Shown: in pieces, positions 1 through 6,793 of the stretch
Numbering within the stretch: position 1 is the first letter of the stretch
Layout: the number at the start of each line of letters is the position of its first letter
NCBI GenBank assembly: GCA_947165805.1
Contig: CAMVBT010000095.1
Location: 1 to 8,469, forward strand
Reading direction: 5' to 3'
Length of the DNA stretch: 8,469 nucleotides
DNA from: an uncultured Clostridia bacterium
Lineage (GTDB): Bacteria; Bacillota; Clostridia; Oscillospirales; Ruminococcaceae
Position numbers and translations under genes: made by a program
Notes under the pieces: generated by a model
Database searches by the model: none
What the model saw: only the letters and a program-made list of their open reading frames with translations
Told to the model about the DNA's origin: nothing

Positions 1-77
1 AGGAGGGTGGGAGGGGGTGAGGGTGAGAGGGGGTTCGGGGGAGAGAGGGAGAGGGGGAGGGAGGGAAACTCCTTTCT
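1..77. other. G-saturated contig end, imperfect inverted copy of 150-226
   Basis: Positions i and 227-i are complementary without any gap: 36 of 42 match for 36-77, falling to about 16 of 35 for 1-35. Of roughly 25 mismatches, 18 put a G where another base is expected, and they become denser toward position 1. The partner region runs past the stop codon into the coding end of the 775-aa gene (207-226). This pattern fits a self-primed fold-back molecule read with two-colour dark-G errors better than genuine genome. A natural stem of about 15 bp (63-77 with 150-164) may have seeded it. I see no gene here. Confidence 0.6.
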
Positions 78-164
78 GTGAACAGCAGGATGCTGTTCAG
101 AAGCTGCCCAAAGTGCCGCAAGGATGCGGCACATCATAGCAGCTTCCAAAGAAAGGGGGTTCCC
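63..164. repeat. Inverted-repeat element able to fold as a three-way junction
   Basis: Three nested or adjacent stems can be read directly. P1 pairs 63-77 with 150-164 (13 of 15 Watson-Crick, plus one G-U on the plus strand). P2 is TGAACAGCA (79-87) with TGCTGTTCA (91-99), a perfect 9-bp stem with a 3-base loop. P3 is GAAGCTGC (100-107) with GCAGCTTC (139-146), enclosing a perfect GTGCCGC/GCGGCAC hairpin (113-119 with 126-132). P2 abuts P3 without spacer, and only 1 and 3 bases separate them from P1. It lies just downstream of the operon's last gene. No U-run follows on either strand, so it is not a canonical intrinsic terminator. It could be a structured RNA, a MITE-like or dispersed intergenic repeat, or an unusual 3' end. 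Confidence 0.7.
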
Positions 165-206
165 TTCCTCACACTCTCCCTCTTTCCCCCGGGGCTCTTC
201 TCCCGG

Positions 207-2534
207 TCACTTCTTACCGAAGAGTTTCTTCTTATCCTTGGCCTCGGCGGCTATTTCGGCGCGGAGGGCTTTTATTTTATCATAGCGTTTGAGGAGGGCT
301 TCATTTTCCTTATGTATTTTTCTGTTTATACTCTTATCGAAGAAATACTCATTGATAAACTCGGCGGTGGGCTCACGGAAAGATGTGAGGCCGAGAGCCT
401 GATACTCGGGGTTCAGGCAGAGCTGTTCGGCGTCGGCGATGAAGCGGTTGAGCTCGCGCATCATACGGTCATTGTCCTTATTGACCGCCTCATAGAACTC
501 CTTGTACGCTTCGGTATAGTATGTACGGTACAGTATGCTGCCGCCGCTGCCGATCCTGCAGCGCGTATATGCGACGAGAGCTATGAGCAACTCGGGCTCA
601 CTGCGGTCATATATGCGTATCCATTCCGCTATGGTCTCCTGACTTTCGGGCTTGTTGACAAGCTCGTTGAGCTCATAGATGAGCGAAAGTTCGCGCTTGC
701 CGCAGATGACGTCGTTGAAGCGCCTGAAAAGTGCTATCGTATCGACGGTCGTGAGCTCGGGGTAATCTTCAAGGGCGTTTGCCAGCTCGGTGACGGTCTT
801 TCTGTCGCCCGCGATCTTCTTTATATAATCGTCCGTGAAGCCCTCTATGACTGCGGGCAGGAAGCATTTACTCTTGAAATGGTCGAATACCATGCGCGAC
901 AGCGTGCTTTCCTCGGAGCATATCTGATCGCGGAGCCGGCTTATCAGCGAGAACTTGCCCGCAAGTCCCTTATCTGCGAATTTCCGGGCTATGCTGTCCT
1001 CGAAATAGCCGAGGAATGTTGACGAGAAAAGGCGGTACTGCTCGTTCTTGTCGATGCCCATTTCGTTAAAGAAGCCGTCGGTCTCCCTGATAAGCAGCTT
1101 AAGCGCGGCCGGCAGGCGCTCCTCGTCGTTACCCTCCGCCGCGGCACCGATGAATCCGCGCATCATCTTGTCGTATGCCGCGGCGGATTTGGCGTTGGTG
1201 TCCTTGCGATAGACGAAGTTCACATAAGTGCGGGCGATATAGCGGAATATCGCGGCGACAAGCCTCGAGTCTATGATATCGGGCGAGATGATATGCTCGA
1301 ACAGGGTATCGGTGCCTTCGGTCACGGTATATATCGTAAAGAACGACCAGATGCGCTGGGCGTTGCGCTTTTCCTCCCTTGAGAAGGACGGATATCTGCC
1401 GTTTATGATATCGAATACCTCGATGCCGGGAGCGTAGCTGCCGGCTCTGCATTTCGCCAGCTCATGCTCCCAGTAGCCGTTGATGCGGTTTATGAATGCC
1501 GCCTTGTTCTCCACGATGTCGCAGAAATCGTAGAACGAGGATATTATGCTGCACGCGGTCTCGCTGTCAACATCTTCCTCGGAGCTGTCGGAGAGGAACT
1601 TCCACATGAAGTAAATCTCATTGAGCCTGTCGATGCTGTATCTGTCGGCGGGGTCGGTCTTGGGGAGTATGGCGTTGCAGTAGTCGTTGAACGAGGGCTC
1701 GTCATAGCCGAGGATATTTCCGATCATCGTGCGGATAAGGTCGGAGTATTCCCTTACCGCCGAGGGGTCGAAGCCGCCGACGTAGGGCTTTTCAACGGAA
1801 AGATCGAAGCAGTAGGCGCTGTTGATGAACTCCTTGGACAGGTCGATACCCGTGACGAAATATATGCTGATATCCTCATACATATAAGTATCGGTCACAT
1901 GGGTCATGAAGCCCATTTTCTTCTTGTACTCGGACGGGAATGCCGGGATAAGTATGTTCATCAGCCTTACCGCGTTGAACGAAGCCTCACGGGCATCACC
2001 GGGCAGGTGTATGAATACCGAGCAGCCGTTCTCGGCGGACAGAAGCAGCGCGAGAACGAACTCCGCGAACTGCTCGACGGTGAAGAGCTTGCTCAGCACG
2101 GATTTGTTATACTCGCGGTCCTTGCAGTTAAGGAAACGGTAATCCGCGGCGGGCAGCCTGTCGGACGACGGACGCGGCACTTCGGCGCCCGTTCCGTTAG
2201 CGAACATGGCGGGGCTGAACGGGCAGATATGCTCGTCGAGTATCCGTCTGCTCTCCGCTTCGGTGAGGACGAGGGAATGTGCGATCGAGGAGTTCCTTCC
2301 CACATAGTCATGCTCAAAGGACACCGCCGACTGGATAAAGCACTGCTTGTATTCGCGGTAGTAGCAGCAGAACTTTACGGGGTGCTCGTCCCCGGCTGTG
2401 AATGAGTAGTTATTTATGTTGCTCAGCTCGTCGTCGGACATGACGTTATAGCATCCCTCTGTGGCGGCGAGTGTTTTGTAGCCCGCTCCCGATGAGCCGC
2501 CGGAAGCGCTTCCGAACAGATGCTGGTATGCCAT
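207..2534 (-). CDS. GTPase-associated protein 1 (GAP1)-like protein, 775 aa
   Basis: ATG at 2534 has a clear AGGAAAGG site; stop TGA. The first 125 residues resemble the N-terminal domain of GTPase-associated protein 1: a small-residue-rich start, GAGYKTLAATEG (16-27), HPVKFCCYY (51-59) and DYVGRNSSIAHSLVL (76-90). These correspond to the family pattern of a query-like start, a 'HPV' strand and a D-x-x-GR-x-x-x-x-AHxLV segment. The rest is long and mostly helical, with no catalytic motif I can name, as is usual for the middle and C-terminal parts of these proteins. The last 40 residues are charged, likely coiled coil, and end in KKKLFGKK, similar to the FFKKLFSK tail of the GTPase encoded just upstream. 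No signal peptide or membrane span is evident. GAP1-type genes are known as neighbours of TRAFAC GTPases in predicted conflict systems, which fits this operon. The family call rests on recalled motifs, without a profile search. Confidence 0.8.
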   Translation of the reverse strand: MAYQHLFGSASGGSSGAGYKTLAATEGCYNVMSDDELSNINNYSFTAGDEHPVKFCCYYREYKQCFIQSAVSFEHDYVGRNSSIAHSLVLTEAESRRILDEHICPFSPAMFANGTGAEVPRPSSDRLPAADYRFLNCKDREYNKSVLSKLFTVEQFAEFVLALLLSAENGCSVFIHLPGDAREASFNAVRLMNILIPAFPSEYKKKMGFMTHVTDTYMYEDISIYFVTGIDLSKEFINSAYCFDLSVEKPYVGGFDPSAVREYSDLIRTMIGNILGYDEPSFNDYCNAILPKTDPADRYSIDRLNEIYFMWKFLSDSSEEDVDSETACSIISSFYDFCDIVENKAAFINRINGYWEHELAKCRAGSYAPGIEVFDIINGRYPSFSREEKRNAQRIWSFFTIYTVTEGTDTLFEHIISPDIIDSRLVAAIFRYIARTYVNFVYRKDTNAKSAAAYDKMMRGFIGAAAEGNDEERLPAALKLLIRETDGFFNEMGIDKNEQYRLFSSTFLGYFEDSIARKFADKGLAGKFSLISRLRDQICSEESTLSRMVFDHFKSKCFLPAVIEGFTDDYIKKIAGDRKTVTELANALEDYPELTTVDTIALFRRFNDVICGKRELSLIYELNELVNKPESQETIAEWIRIYDRSEPELLIALVAYTRCRIGSGGSILYRTYYTEAYKEFYEAVNKDNDRMMRELNRFIADAEQLCLNPEYQALGLTSFREPTAEFINEYFFDKSINRKIHKENEALLKRYDKIKALRAEIAAEAKDKKKLFGKK

Positions 2535-2542
2535 GATGCTTT

Positions 2543-2550
2543 CCTTTCCT
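2543..2550 (-). promoter_or_regulatory. Shine-Dalgarno for the GAP1-like gene
   Basis: Minus-strand AGGAAAGG lies eight bases before the ATG at 2534, within the 38-nt gap after the GTPase stop. It supports this start over later in-frame ones. Confidence 0.8.
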
Positions 2551-2572
2551 GTTTTTCAGTACAGTATGATAT

Positions 2573-3949
2573 TTATTTTGAGAACAGTTTTTTGAAGAAG
2601 CCGCCGCCGTTCTGCTTTTCGGGGGCGGGCGGGGCATCGGAGATTATGCCGAGCTGTGAGAGTATCCACAGGAAAGGCTCCTCGACGCGTATCTCCTGCG
2701 GTATGCCGTTCATTATCTTCTTTCTGTCTGTGCCGTTTATGTTCACTGTTTCCGTGGGGCCTCCGAGAGCCGATACCGCGAAGTATTTCACATTGTTGAA
2801 CATGAAGTCCACGTTCTTGCGGAACAGCGGCGCCGTGATGCCGAAGAAGTTATGCACCTCGCCGTTGACGGTCTCGACCTGCTGTGTATCGAGGAAGCCC
2901 TTGTGCTCGCACTGGCGGTAGATGCTGCTGTCCTTGCTGAAATAGCGCTGCGAGGTCTCGGTGGACTTGAGCAGGTCGCTCTTCGTGAGCACTATGGCCG
3001 TGGGCTTATCCTTGAAGTCGATATCCTGCGTGAAGAAGGACTCGAGTATCTTCACCGCGTCGCCTCTGCCGATGATGTAGTCCCCGCAGGCGTTGCTGTT
3101 GAGAGCGGCGAGGCGCTGGGCGGCGCCTGTCTGCATCGGGTCCACCATGTAAATGAACGCGTCGGCGTATTTCAGGTGCCTTGCGCGCGTGTTGACGTAG
3201 TCGGCGTTCTTTATGCCGTCGCCCGCCACATCGTAGAATGTGAGTGTCACGGTCTGATCGGCAACGTTGTCGCCGTTTATCTTGTTTATCCCGACGCGGA
3301 ACTCATAGATCAGCGGCTCGACGACCTCGTTGACGTGGGTATGCTCGGGGAGCAGCCCCTCCTTGTACATCGGCGTGAAGTAGTAGGTGTCGTACTTCTC
3401 CGAGACCGCACCTGTCAGCGGCATGAGCATGGACTTGAAGCCGTCGTCGAGGAACTGGAGCCTGTTTATGAGCGTGGTCATATAGACGGTCTTTCCGACG
3501 GCTGTGTCCCCCGCGAAGGCTATGGTGTAGCTCCTGTAAAAGCCCGACGAACGCGGCAGGTCGTTGTGGCAGTATGGGCAGAGACGCTTTTCGGTCTCGT
3601 TGCCGAACTCGTCCTTCACCGAGTACAGCACTCCGTTCTTATAGCCGAGCGGGTCGCCGCCCGACGCGGGGCTTATGTACTCGTCCCCCGTGACCCCGCC
3701 GTGCGGAGCTATGACGGGAAATCTTCTCGGAGCCTGACGCCCGAATTGGCGGTAGTAGTCGGCGAGGTTGCGGTCTATGACGCTGTCCTCGCGTATCATA
3801 CGCTCCTTTGTCTGCTGGTTCGTTGCCCAGTGCTTCGACGAAGCCGCGCGGAAGTGTACCTCCTCCGCCTCGAACTGTTTGAAGCAGTACGGGCATTTTA
3901 TCGGGTAAACGCTGACAGCTCCCGGTTCTTTTTTCTTGTTGATGATCAC
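2573..3949 (-). CDS. Zinc-ribbon TRAFAC-type GTPase with intact motifs, 458 aa
   Basis: The start is GTG at 3949, 18 nt after the previous stop. A purine-rich GGAAAAGGG precedes it, and no in-frame ATG lies between this start and the first zinc motif. Domains in order: CPYC (C19, C22); an insert of about 100 residues; CPYC (C124, C127); Walker A GDTAVGKT (147-154); switch II DVAGDG (240-245, a DxAG form); TKSD (322-325); VSAL (392-395). All G1, G3, G4 and G5 motifs are present, so this is the likely active GTPase of the operon. Residues 425-435 (FLWILSQLGII) are shared with the pseudo-GTPase upstream. A Pro/Gly linker then leads to the basic-hydrophobic C-terminal tail FFKKLFSK, which resembles the tail of the next protein. 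No signal peptide is seen. TRAFAC class is secure on motifs; placement in the conflict-system 'double-GTPase' families is from memory and context. Confidence 0.88.
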   Translation of the reverse strand: MIINKKKEPGAVSVYPIKCPYCFKQFEAEEVHFRAASSKHWATNQQTKERMIREDSVIDRNLADYYRQFGRQAPRRFPVIAPHGGVTGDEYISPASGGDPLGYKNGVLYSVKDEFGNETEKRLCPYCHNDLPRSSGFYRSYTIAFAGDTAVGKTVYMTTLINRLQFLDDGFKSMLMPLTGAVSEKYDTYYFTPMYKEGLLPEHTHVNEVVEPLIYEFRVGINKINGDNVADQTVTLTFYDVAGDGIKNADYVNTRARHLKYADAFIYMVDPMQTGAAQRLAALNSNACGDYIIGRGDAVKILESFFTQDIDFKDKPTAIVLTKSDLLKSTETSQRYFSKDSSIYRQCEHKGFLDTQQVETVNGEVHNFFGITAPLFRKNVDFMFNNVKYFAVSALGGPTETVNINGTDRKKIMNGIPQEIRVEEPFLWILSQLGIISDAPPAPEKQNGGGFFKKLFSK

Positions 3950-3967
3950 TTTTCGTTTCCCTTTTCC

Positions 3968-5155
3968 TTACAAGATCACCGCGCTGCTGTTCGGCAGAAG
4001 CCCGAGCTTCGCGAGCAGCCACATGAACGAAGCCTCCGCGGCGGCAGGCTCCTTTATTTCCGCTGTACCGTCCTCATGCGCCTCAAAGAACTCCGGCGCG
4101 GGGAAGAACATGGTATTTTCCTTTGAGAACAGGCTCTCGATGACCGAGATGTACGCCGGTATCCGCGCGCGCAGCACAGAGGCGGTCTGGTCGCTGAACT
4201 TCGCGAACGCCGTTGTCGGGAAGACCTTCTTCAGGCTCTCCGAGACCACCAGCTTCTGCGAGACCACCGATCTCAGAGCGGCAGCCCACTTCTTGTCCGG
4301 TATATCCGCCTTGTCTGCCTTGCTAAGCACTACGGCGGCCGGGCGGTCGAACGCTATCGGCCCGAATATCTTCCTCATGGTCTCGGTCAGATAGCCGAGC
4401 CACTGGTCATAGAGCGGATCGGCGGCGGCAGCCTGCTCTGCCGCGTCGGATATCAGTATCAGAGCTCCCGCCTGTGCTATGGCGGTATACGCTATCATGG
4501 GGTAGCGATCGACAAGCTCCTTGTCAATGTTGTATATATAAAACAGCGCGTTGTTGTAGGTGACGGTGCTGCCCTTCCATTCCTCGGGAGCCGCGGCGCC
4601 TATGCGGGTGAATTCAAACACCATGGGTGTTATGGAAGTCATAGCCTCGGGAACGGTATGCTCGCCGTACAGCGGCTCCTCATACTGTTCGCAGAAGAAC
4701 AAGGCCGTCCCGTAATCCGCGGGAATGAAGCTCGTCCCGTAGTTCGCGAGCATCGAGGTATTCAGTCTGTGCAGAGCCGCGGCTATGTAGAAGCTGCGTT
4801 CCGCGTCGTCCGAGCCGATCACCGCGACCGAAAAGGGCTTCACCCTTCCCGCGGAGGCCGGCAGCATATTGTAGCAGTAGGGGCAGGCGCGCGTGCGGGT
4901 GATATCGCCGTACTCGGTCGCCGCGGCGAACATACCTTCCGTTGAGTCGTTGGGCGCCTTGCGGAAATATATGGGGCCTTCCCTGCCGCCGAAGGGCTCG
5001 GTACCGAGGAAGTTCCTCATATACTCGGCCTGTCCGGGGTATATCTCGTCCGAGAAATGCCTGTGATCGACGAACAGGGCGTTGAAGTTCGTGTACCGCT
5101 TGAAACAGAACGGACACATTATATCATAAGTCGTATCTTTTTCGTTGACTGCCAT
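3968..5155 (-). CDS. Zinc-ribbon GTPase-fold protein with degenerate P-loop (pseudo-GTPase), 395 aa
   Basis: Start ATG at 5155 with only a weak AGG nine bases upstream; stop TAA. The N-terminus CPFCFKRY (C14, C17) and second CPYC (C91, C94) closely match the downstream 458-aa GTPase (CPYCFKQF and CPYCHNDLP). Twenty residues after C94, where the P-loop belongs, stands GSDDAERS (114-121) instead of GxxxxGK[ST]: glycine is Glu119 and the phosphate-binding lysine is Arg120. The switch-II site reads FYIYNID (205-211), with no DxxG. The base-recognition motif survives as SKAD (278-281). Residues 377-387, FMWLLAKLGLL, match FLWILSQLGII in the downstream protein, so the two are probably tandem duplicates over their full length. 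The reading frame is intact and continuous, so this is a conserved protein and not a decayed gene. A scaffold or regulator of its active paralogue is the likely role, by inference. Confidence 0.85.
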   Translation of the reverse strand: MAVNEKDTTYDIMCPFCFKRYTNFNALFVDHRHFSDEIYPGQAEYMRNFLGTEPFGGREGPIYFRKAPNDSTEGMFAAATEYGDITRTRACPYCYNMLPASAGRVKPFSVAVIGSDDAERSFYIAAALHRLNTSMLANYGTSFIPADYGTALFFCEQYEEPLYGEHTVPEAMTSITPMVFEFTRIGAAAPEEWKGSTVTYNNALFYIYNIDKELVDRYPMIAYTAIAQAGALILISDAAEQAAAADPLYDQWLGYLTETMRKIFGPIAFDRPAAVVLSKADKADIPDKKWAAALRSVVSQKLVVSESLKKVFPTTAFAKFSDQTASVLRARIPAYISVIESLFSKENTMFFPAPEFFEAHEDGTAEIKEPAAAEASFMWLLAKLGLLPNSSAVIL

Positions 5156-5178
5156 TTTATGTGACCTGCTTTACAGAA

Positions 5179-6156
5179 TTATCCGAAAAGTCCCGCGTAA
5201 AGCTGTCCGACGGGATCGCCGCCGCTGTCCCGCTTTACAGCGGAGACCGGGTAGACCTTTGTGCCGGAGAAGAACATCGAAAGCTCGCGGATGCTCGGGA
5301 ATGCGGTATATACCTGCTCCTCTGTGGGTCCCCCGCTGTCCGCGAGGTCGGACTTCGTGACGGCGATGTCAAGCTCGGGAGGCTTTTCGGAGAACCGGAA
5401 CGCGCTCATCATCATGAACATATCTTTCCGGATCTTTATATCCGCGCTTTCGTTATCCGCTCCGAGAGCGTCCCGCAGCGTATCGGCGGGTATGCAGTAC
5501 ACGAAGTGCTCCGCGGAAGCCGCGAACGGCAGCGCTGTCAGCACCGACTCCTCATCGACGGTATCTATGAACGACACGTCATGCAGCACGTCGCAGAAGG
5601 CCTTGCCGCCCTCGTTCGCCCGCAGTACGCGGTAGACGGCGGCGGGTCTGCGCAGGTCACGGGGCTTTTCGCCCGCCGAGGCCTTTTCCGCCTCTGCGGT
5701 CATATCCCCGGCATTGTAGAGCTTCTCATTGAAAATATACCTGTAGCGCTCGTCGGATGAGAACTGCCCGGTTATGCAGCGCTCCGCCAGTGCGAGTATG
5801 AGCGATGTCTTGCCGCTGTCCTTCGCTCCGAAGAACACCGCAGAATGTACCGAGGCGCTGTCCGTATCGCGGAACAGCTCGGAGTGACAGGTCGGGCAGA
5901 TAAGCGTATCGGTGCTGCGCCCGGTCTTTGTTATAAGGACGGGCTTGCCGTTCTCCCATTCGATCTTTGCGCACTCGGGGGAGCGCTTTTCGCAGACTCC
6001 GGGCAGCTCGCTGCGTATGTCGAATAAACCGCGGGCTTTCTGGAAATCGGCGTATATTGCGTCTTTCACGCGCGGGTGATCGGGCGGCAGGCGGAAGAGC
6101 GCGTCCGTTTCGAGCTCTATGAGCCTGCCGCAGAATATACATCTGCGGTCTGACAT
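5179..6156 (-). CDS. Zinc-ribbon TRAFAC-type GTPase with altered switch II, 325 aa
   Basis: The start ATG at 6156 has a strong AGGAAGG site. The N-terminus has CIFC (C6, C9), then C55 and C62, then CPTC (C87, C90). This is consistent with a split zinc ribbon or knuckle with a long insert. Exactly 20 residues after C90 begins a good Walker A, GAKDSGKT (110-117). The guanine-specificity motif is TKSD (267-270) and a G5-like VSA is at 304-306. The expected switch-II DxxG is replaced by a DVLHD segment (189-193) without the glycine, so GTP binding is likely but hydrolysis or switching may be unusual. There is no signal peptide or transmembrane segment, so it is probably cytoplasmic. It is the smallest of three related genes in a row and ends 24 nt before the next start. 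I assign it to the TRAFAC GTPase class on motifs; the exact family (a 'double-GTPase'-type member) is a guess from context. Confidence 0.82.
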   Translation of the reverse strand: MSDRRCIFCGRLIELETDALFRLPPDHPRVKDAIYADFQKARGLFDIRSELPGVCEKRSPECAKIEWENGKPVLITKTGRSTDTLICPTCHSELFRDTDSASVHSAVFFGAKDSGKTSLILALAERCITGQFSSDERYRYIFNEKLYNAGDMTAEAEKASAGEKPRDLRRPAAVYRVLRANEGGKAFCDVLHDVSFIDTVDEESVLTALPFAASAEHFVYCIPADTLRDALGADNESADIKIRKDMFMMMSAFRFSEKPPELDIAVTKSDLADSGGPTEEQVYTAFPSIRELSMFFSGTKVYPVSAVKRDSGGDPVGQLYAGLFG

Positions 6157-6161
6157 GATTT

Positions 6162-6168
6162 CCTTCCT
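6162..6168 (-). promoter_or_regulatory. Strong Shine-Dalgarno for the first zinc-ribbon GTPase
   Basis: Minus-strand AGGAAGG sits five bases before the ATG at 6156. It lies directly downstream of the triple-GTTAAC palindrome, so a hairpin there could influence its accessibility. It fixes the start of the 325-aa gene. Confidence 0.85.
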
Positions 6169-6174
6169 GTAGCA

Positions 6175-6194
6175 GTTAACAGTTAACTGTTAAC
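6175..6194. repeat. 20-bp perfect palindrome made of three GTTAAC units
   Basis: GTTAAC occurs at 6175-6180, 6182-6187 and 6189-6194, with single-base spacers A and T. The whole 20 bp is its own reverse complement and the units repeat every 7 bp. It fills most of the only sizeable gap inside the operon (6157-6199) and lies just upstream of the AGGAAGG ribosome site of the next gene. In mRNA it could form an 8-bp stem with a UUAA loop. It could be an operator, an RNA hairpin that insulates or tunes translation of the GTPase module, or a copy of a dispersed short repeat. The sequence alone does not decide. Confidence 0.85.
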
Positions 6195-6199
6195 GATCC

Positions 6200-6793
6200 T
6201 CAATTACTTTGGAGAAGGAATTCTTCTTCGTGATCCACAGCCAGACGCAGAGAAGCCTCGGACTGGGCGGGTATTATGACGGGCGGGAGCTCCGAGGAGC
6301 CCGCGGGAATATCCCGGGTCACGGGGTATTCGGTACCGGGAGGGGTGACCCTGTACACCAGCACCTCCGCCGGAACGGGGCAGTCCGCGCTCACGGAGAA
6401 GATCACCTTCTTGTATGTTTTGCCGCACTTCTTCGCGGCTGTCTTATAGTTTATATTCAGCGTTATCCCCGTGATATGCACGGTGTCACCGCATTTGCCG
6501 AAGTCGGTATGCGCGGGATCGTCACAGCAGCAGACGCGGAATTTCAGCAGTCCCTTGTCGCTGTCACCCACGGGATATATGTACTTGCCTCCCGATATCT
6601 GGAACTCGTCGAGGAAGCACAGGTCGGAGACCTCCGAAAGCTCGTCGGGCGTGAGCTTTGTCACGTCCCTGCCGCCGAGCTTATGCACGAAAACGATCCT
6701 CACGCAGTTGTATCCGGTCGGCCAGTTCCATGAAACGGCTATGCTGCCGTCGGAGGTGCGGGCGGCTGCCGTATTTGCTATGAATAAGCTCAT
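6200..6793 (-). CDS. Small beta-sandwich (Fn3/Ig-like) protein, 197 aa
   Basis: The start ATG at 6793 overlaps the preceding stop as ATGA. It has its own strong Shine-Dalgarno AAGGAG (plus-strand 6801-6806) seven bases upstream, so the start is well supported. The sequence is almost all short beta strands. Residues 7-90 carry a D-G-SIAVSWNWP-x-GY-x-x-VRIVF pattern, as in the first strands of fibronectin-III-type domains, followed by strands around YIYPVG and LKFRVCCC. Residues 105-190 look like a second beta-sandwich with the strands KVIFSVSA, EVLVYRVT and ASLRLAV. There is no signal peptide or membrane segment, and several cysteines occur (CCC at 88-90, C101, C123, C138), so it is probably cytoplasmic. 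No enzyme motif is visible. Its place between a large Cys-tailed protein and three GTPase-fold proteins suggests an adaptor or ligand-binding role, which is inference. The Fn3-like reading is moderate and rests on pattern only. Confidence 0.75.
   Translation of the reverse strand: MSLFIANTAAARTSDGSIAVSWNWPTGYNCVRIVFVHKLGGRDVTKLTPDELSEVSDLCFLDEFQISGGKYIYPVGDSDKGLLKFRVCCCDDPAHTDFGKCGDTVHITGITLNINYKTAAKKCGKTYKKVIFSVSADCPVPAEVLVYRVTPPGTEYPVTRDIPAGSSELPPVIIPAQSEASLRLAVDHEEEFLLQSN

Noticed and set aside
1..62. G-quadruplex or regulatory G-tract at the left end
   Set aside because: The G-runs coincide with a directional change-to-G bias relative to the complementary arm 165-226, which points to sequencing error at a contig end.
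113..132. Intrinsic terminator from the GTGCCGC/GCGGCAC hairpin
   Set aside because: On the minus strand only TTT follows, then GGGC, and on the plus strand no T-run follows; the hairpin is better explained as part of the larger folded element.
78..2405. Long plus-strand open frames at 78-1022 and 1464-2405
   Set aside because: Both are antisense to the 775-aa GAP1-like gene; the first even starts inside the inverted-repeat element. Neither has a ribosome site or recognisable motif.
2852..4126. 424-codon open frame on the plus strand, opposite the 458-aa GTPase
   Set aside because: It is antisense to a gene with intact zinc and GTPase motifs, has no ribosome site, and has the Val/Leu/Glu/Arg-rich composition typical of shadow frames opposite GC-biased genes.
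3968..5155. Calling the 395-aa gene a decayed pseudogene because its P-loop is broken
   Set aside because: The frame is continuous and full length, and the zinc cysteines, SKAD and C-terminal helix are kept, so a conserved pseudoenzyme is the better reading.
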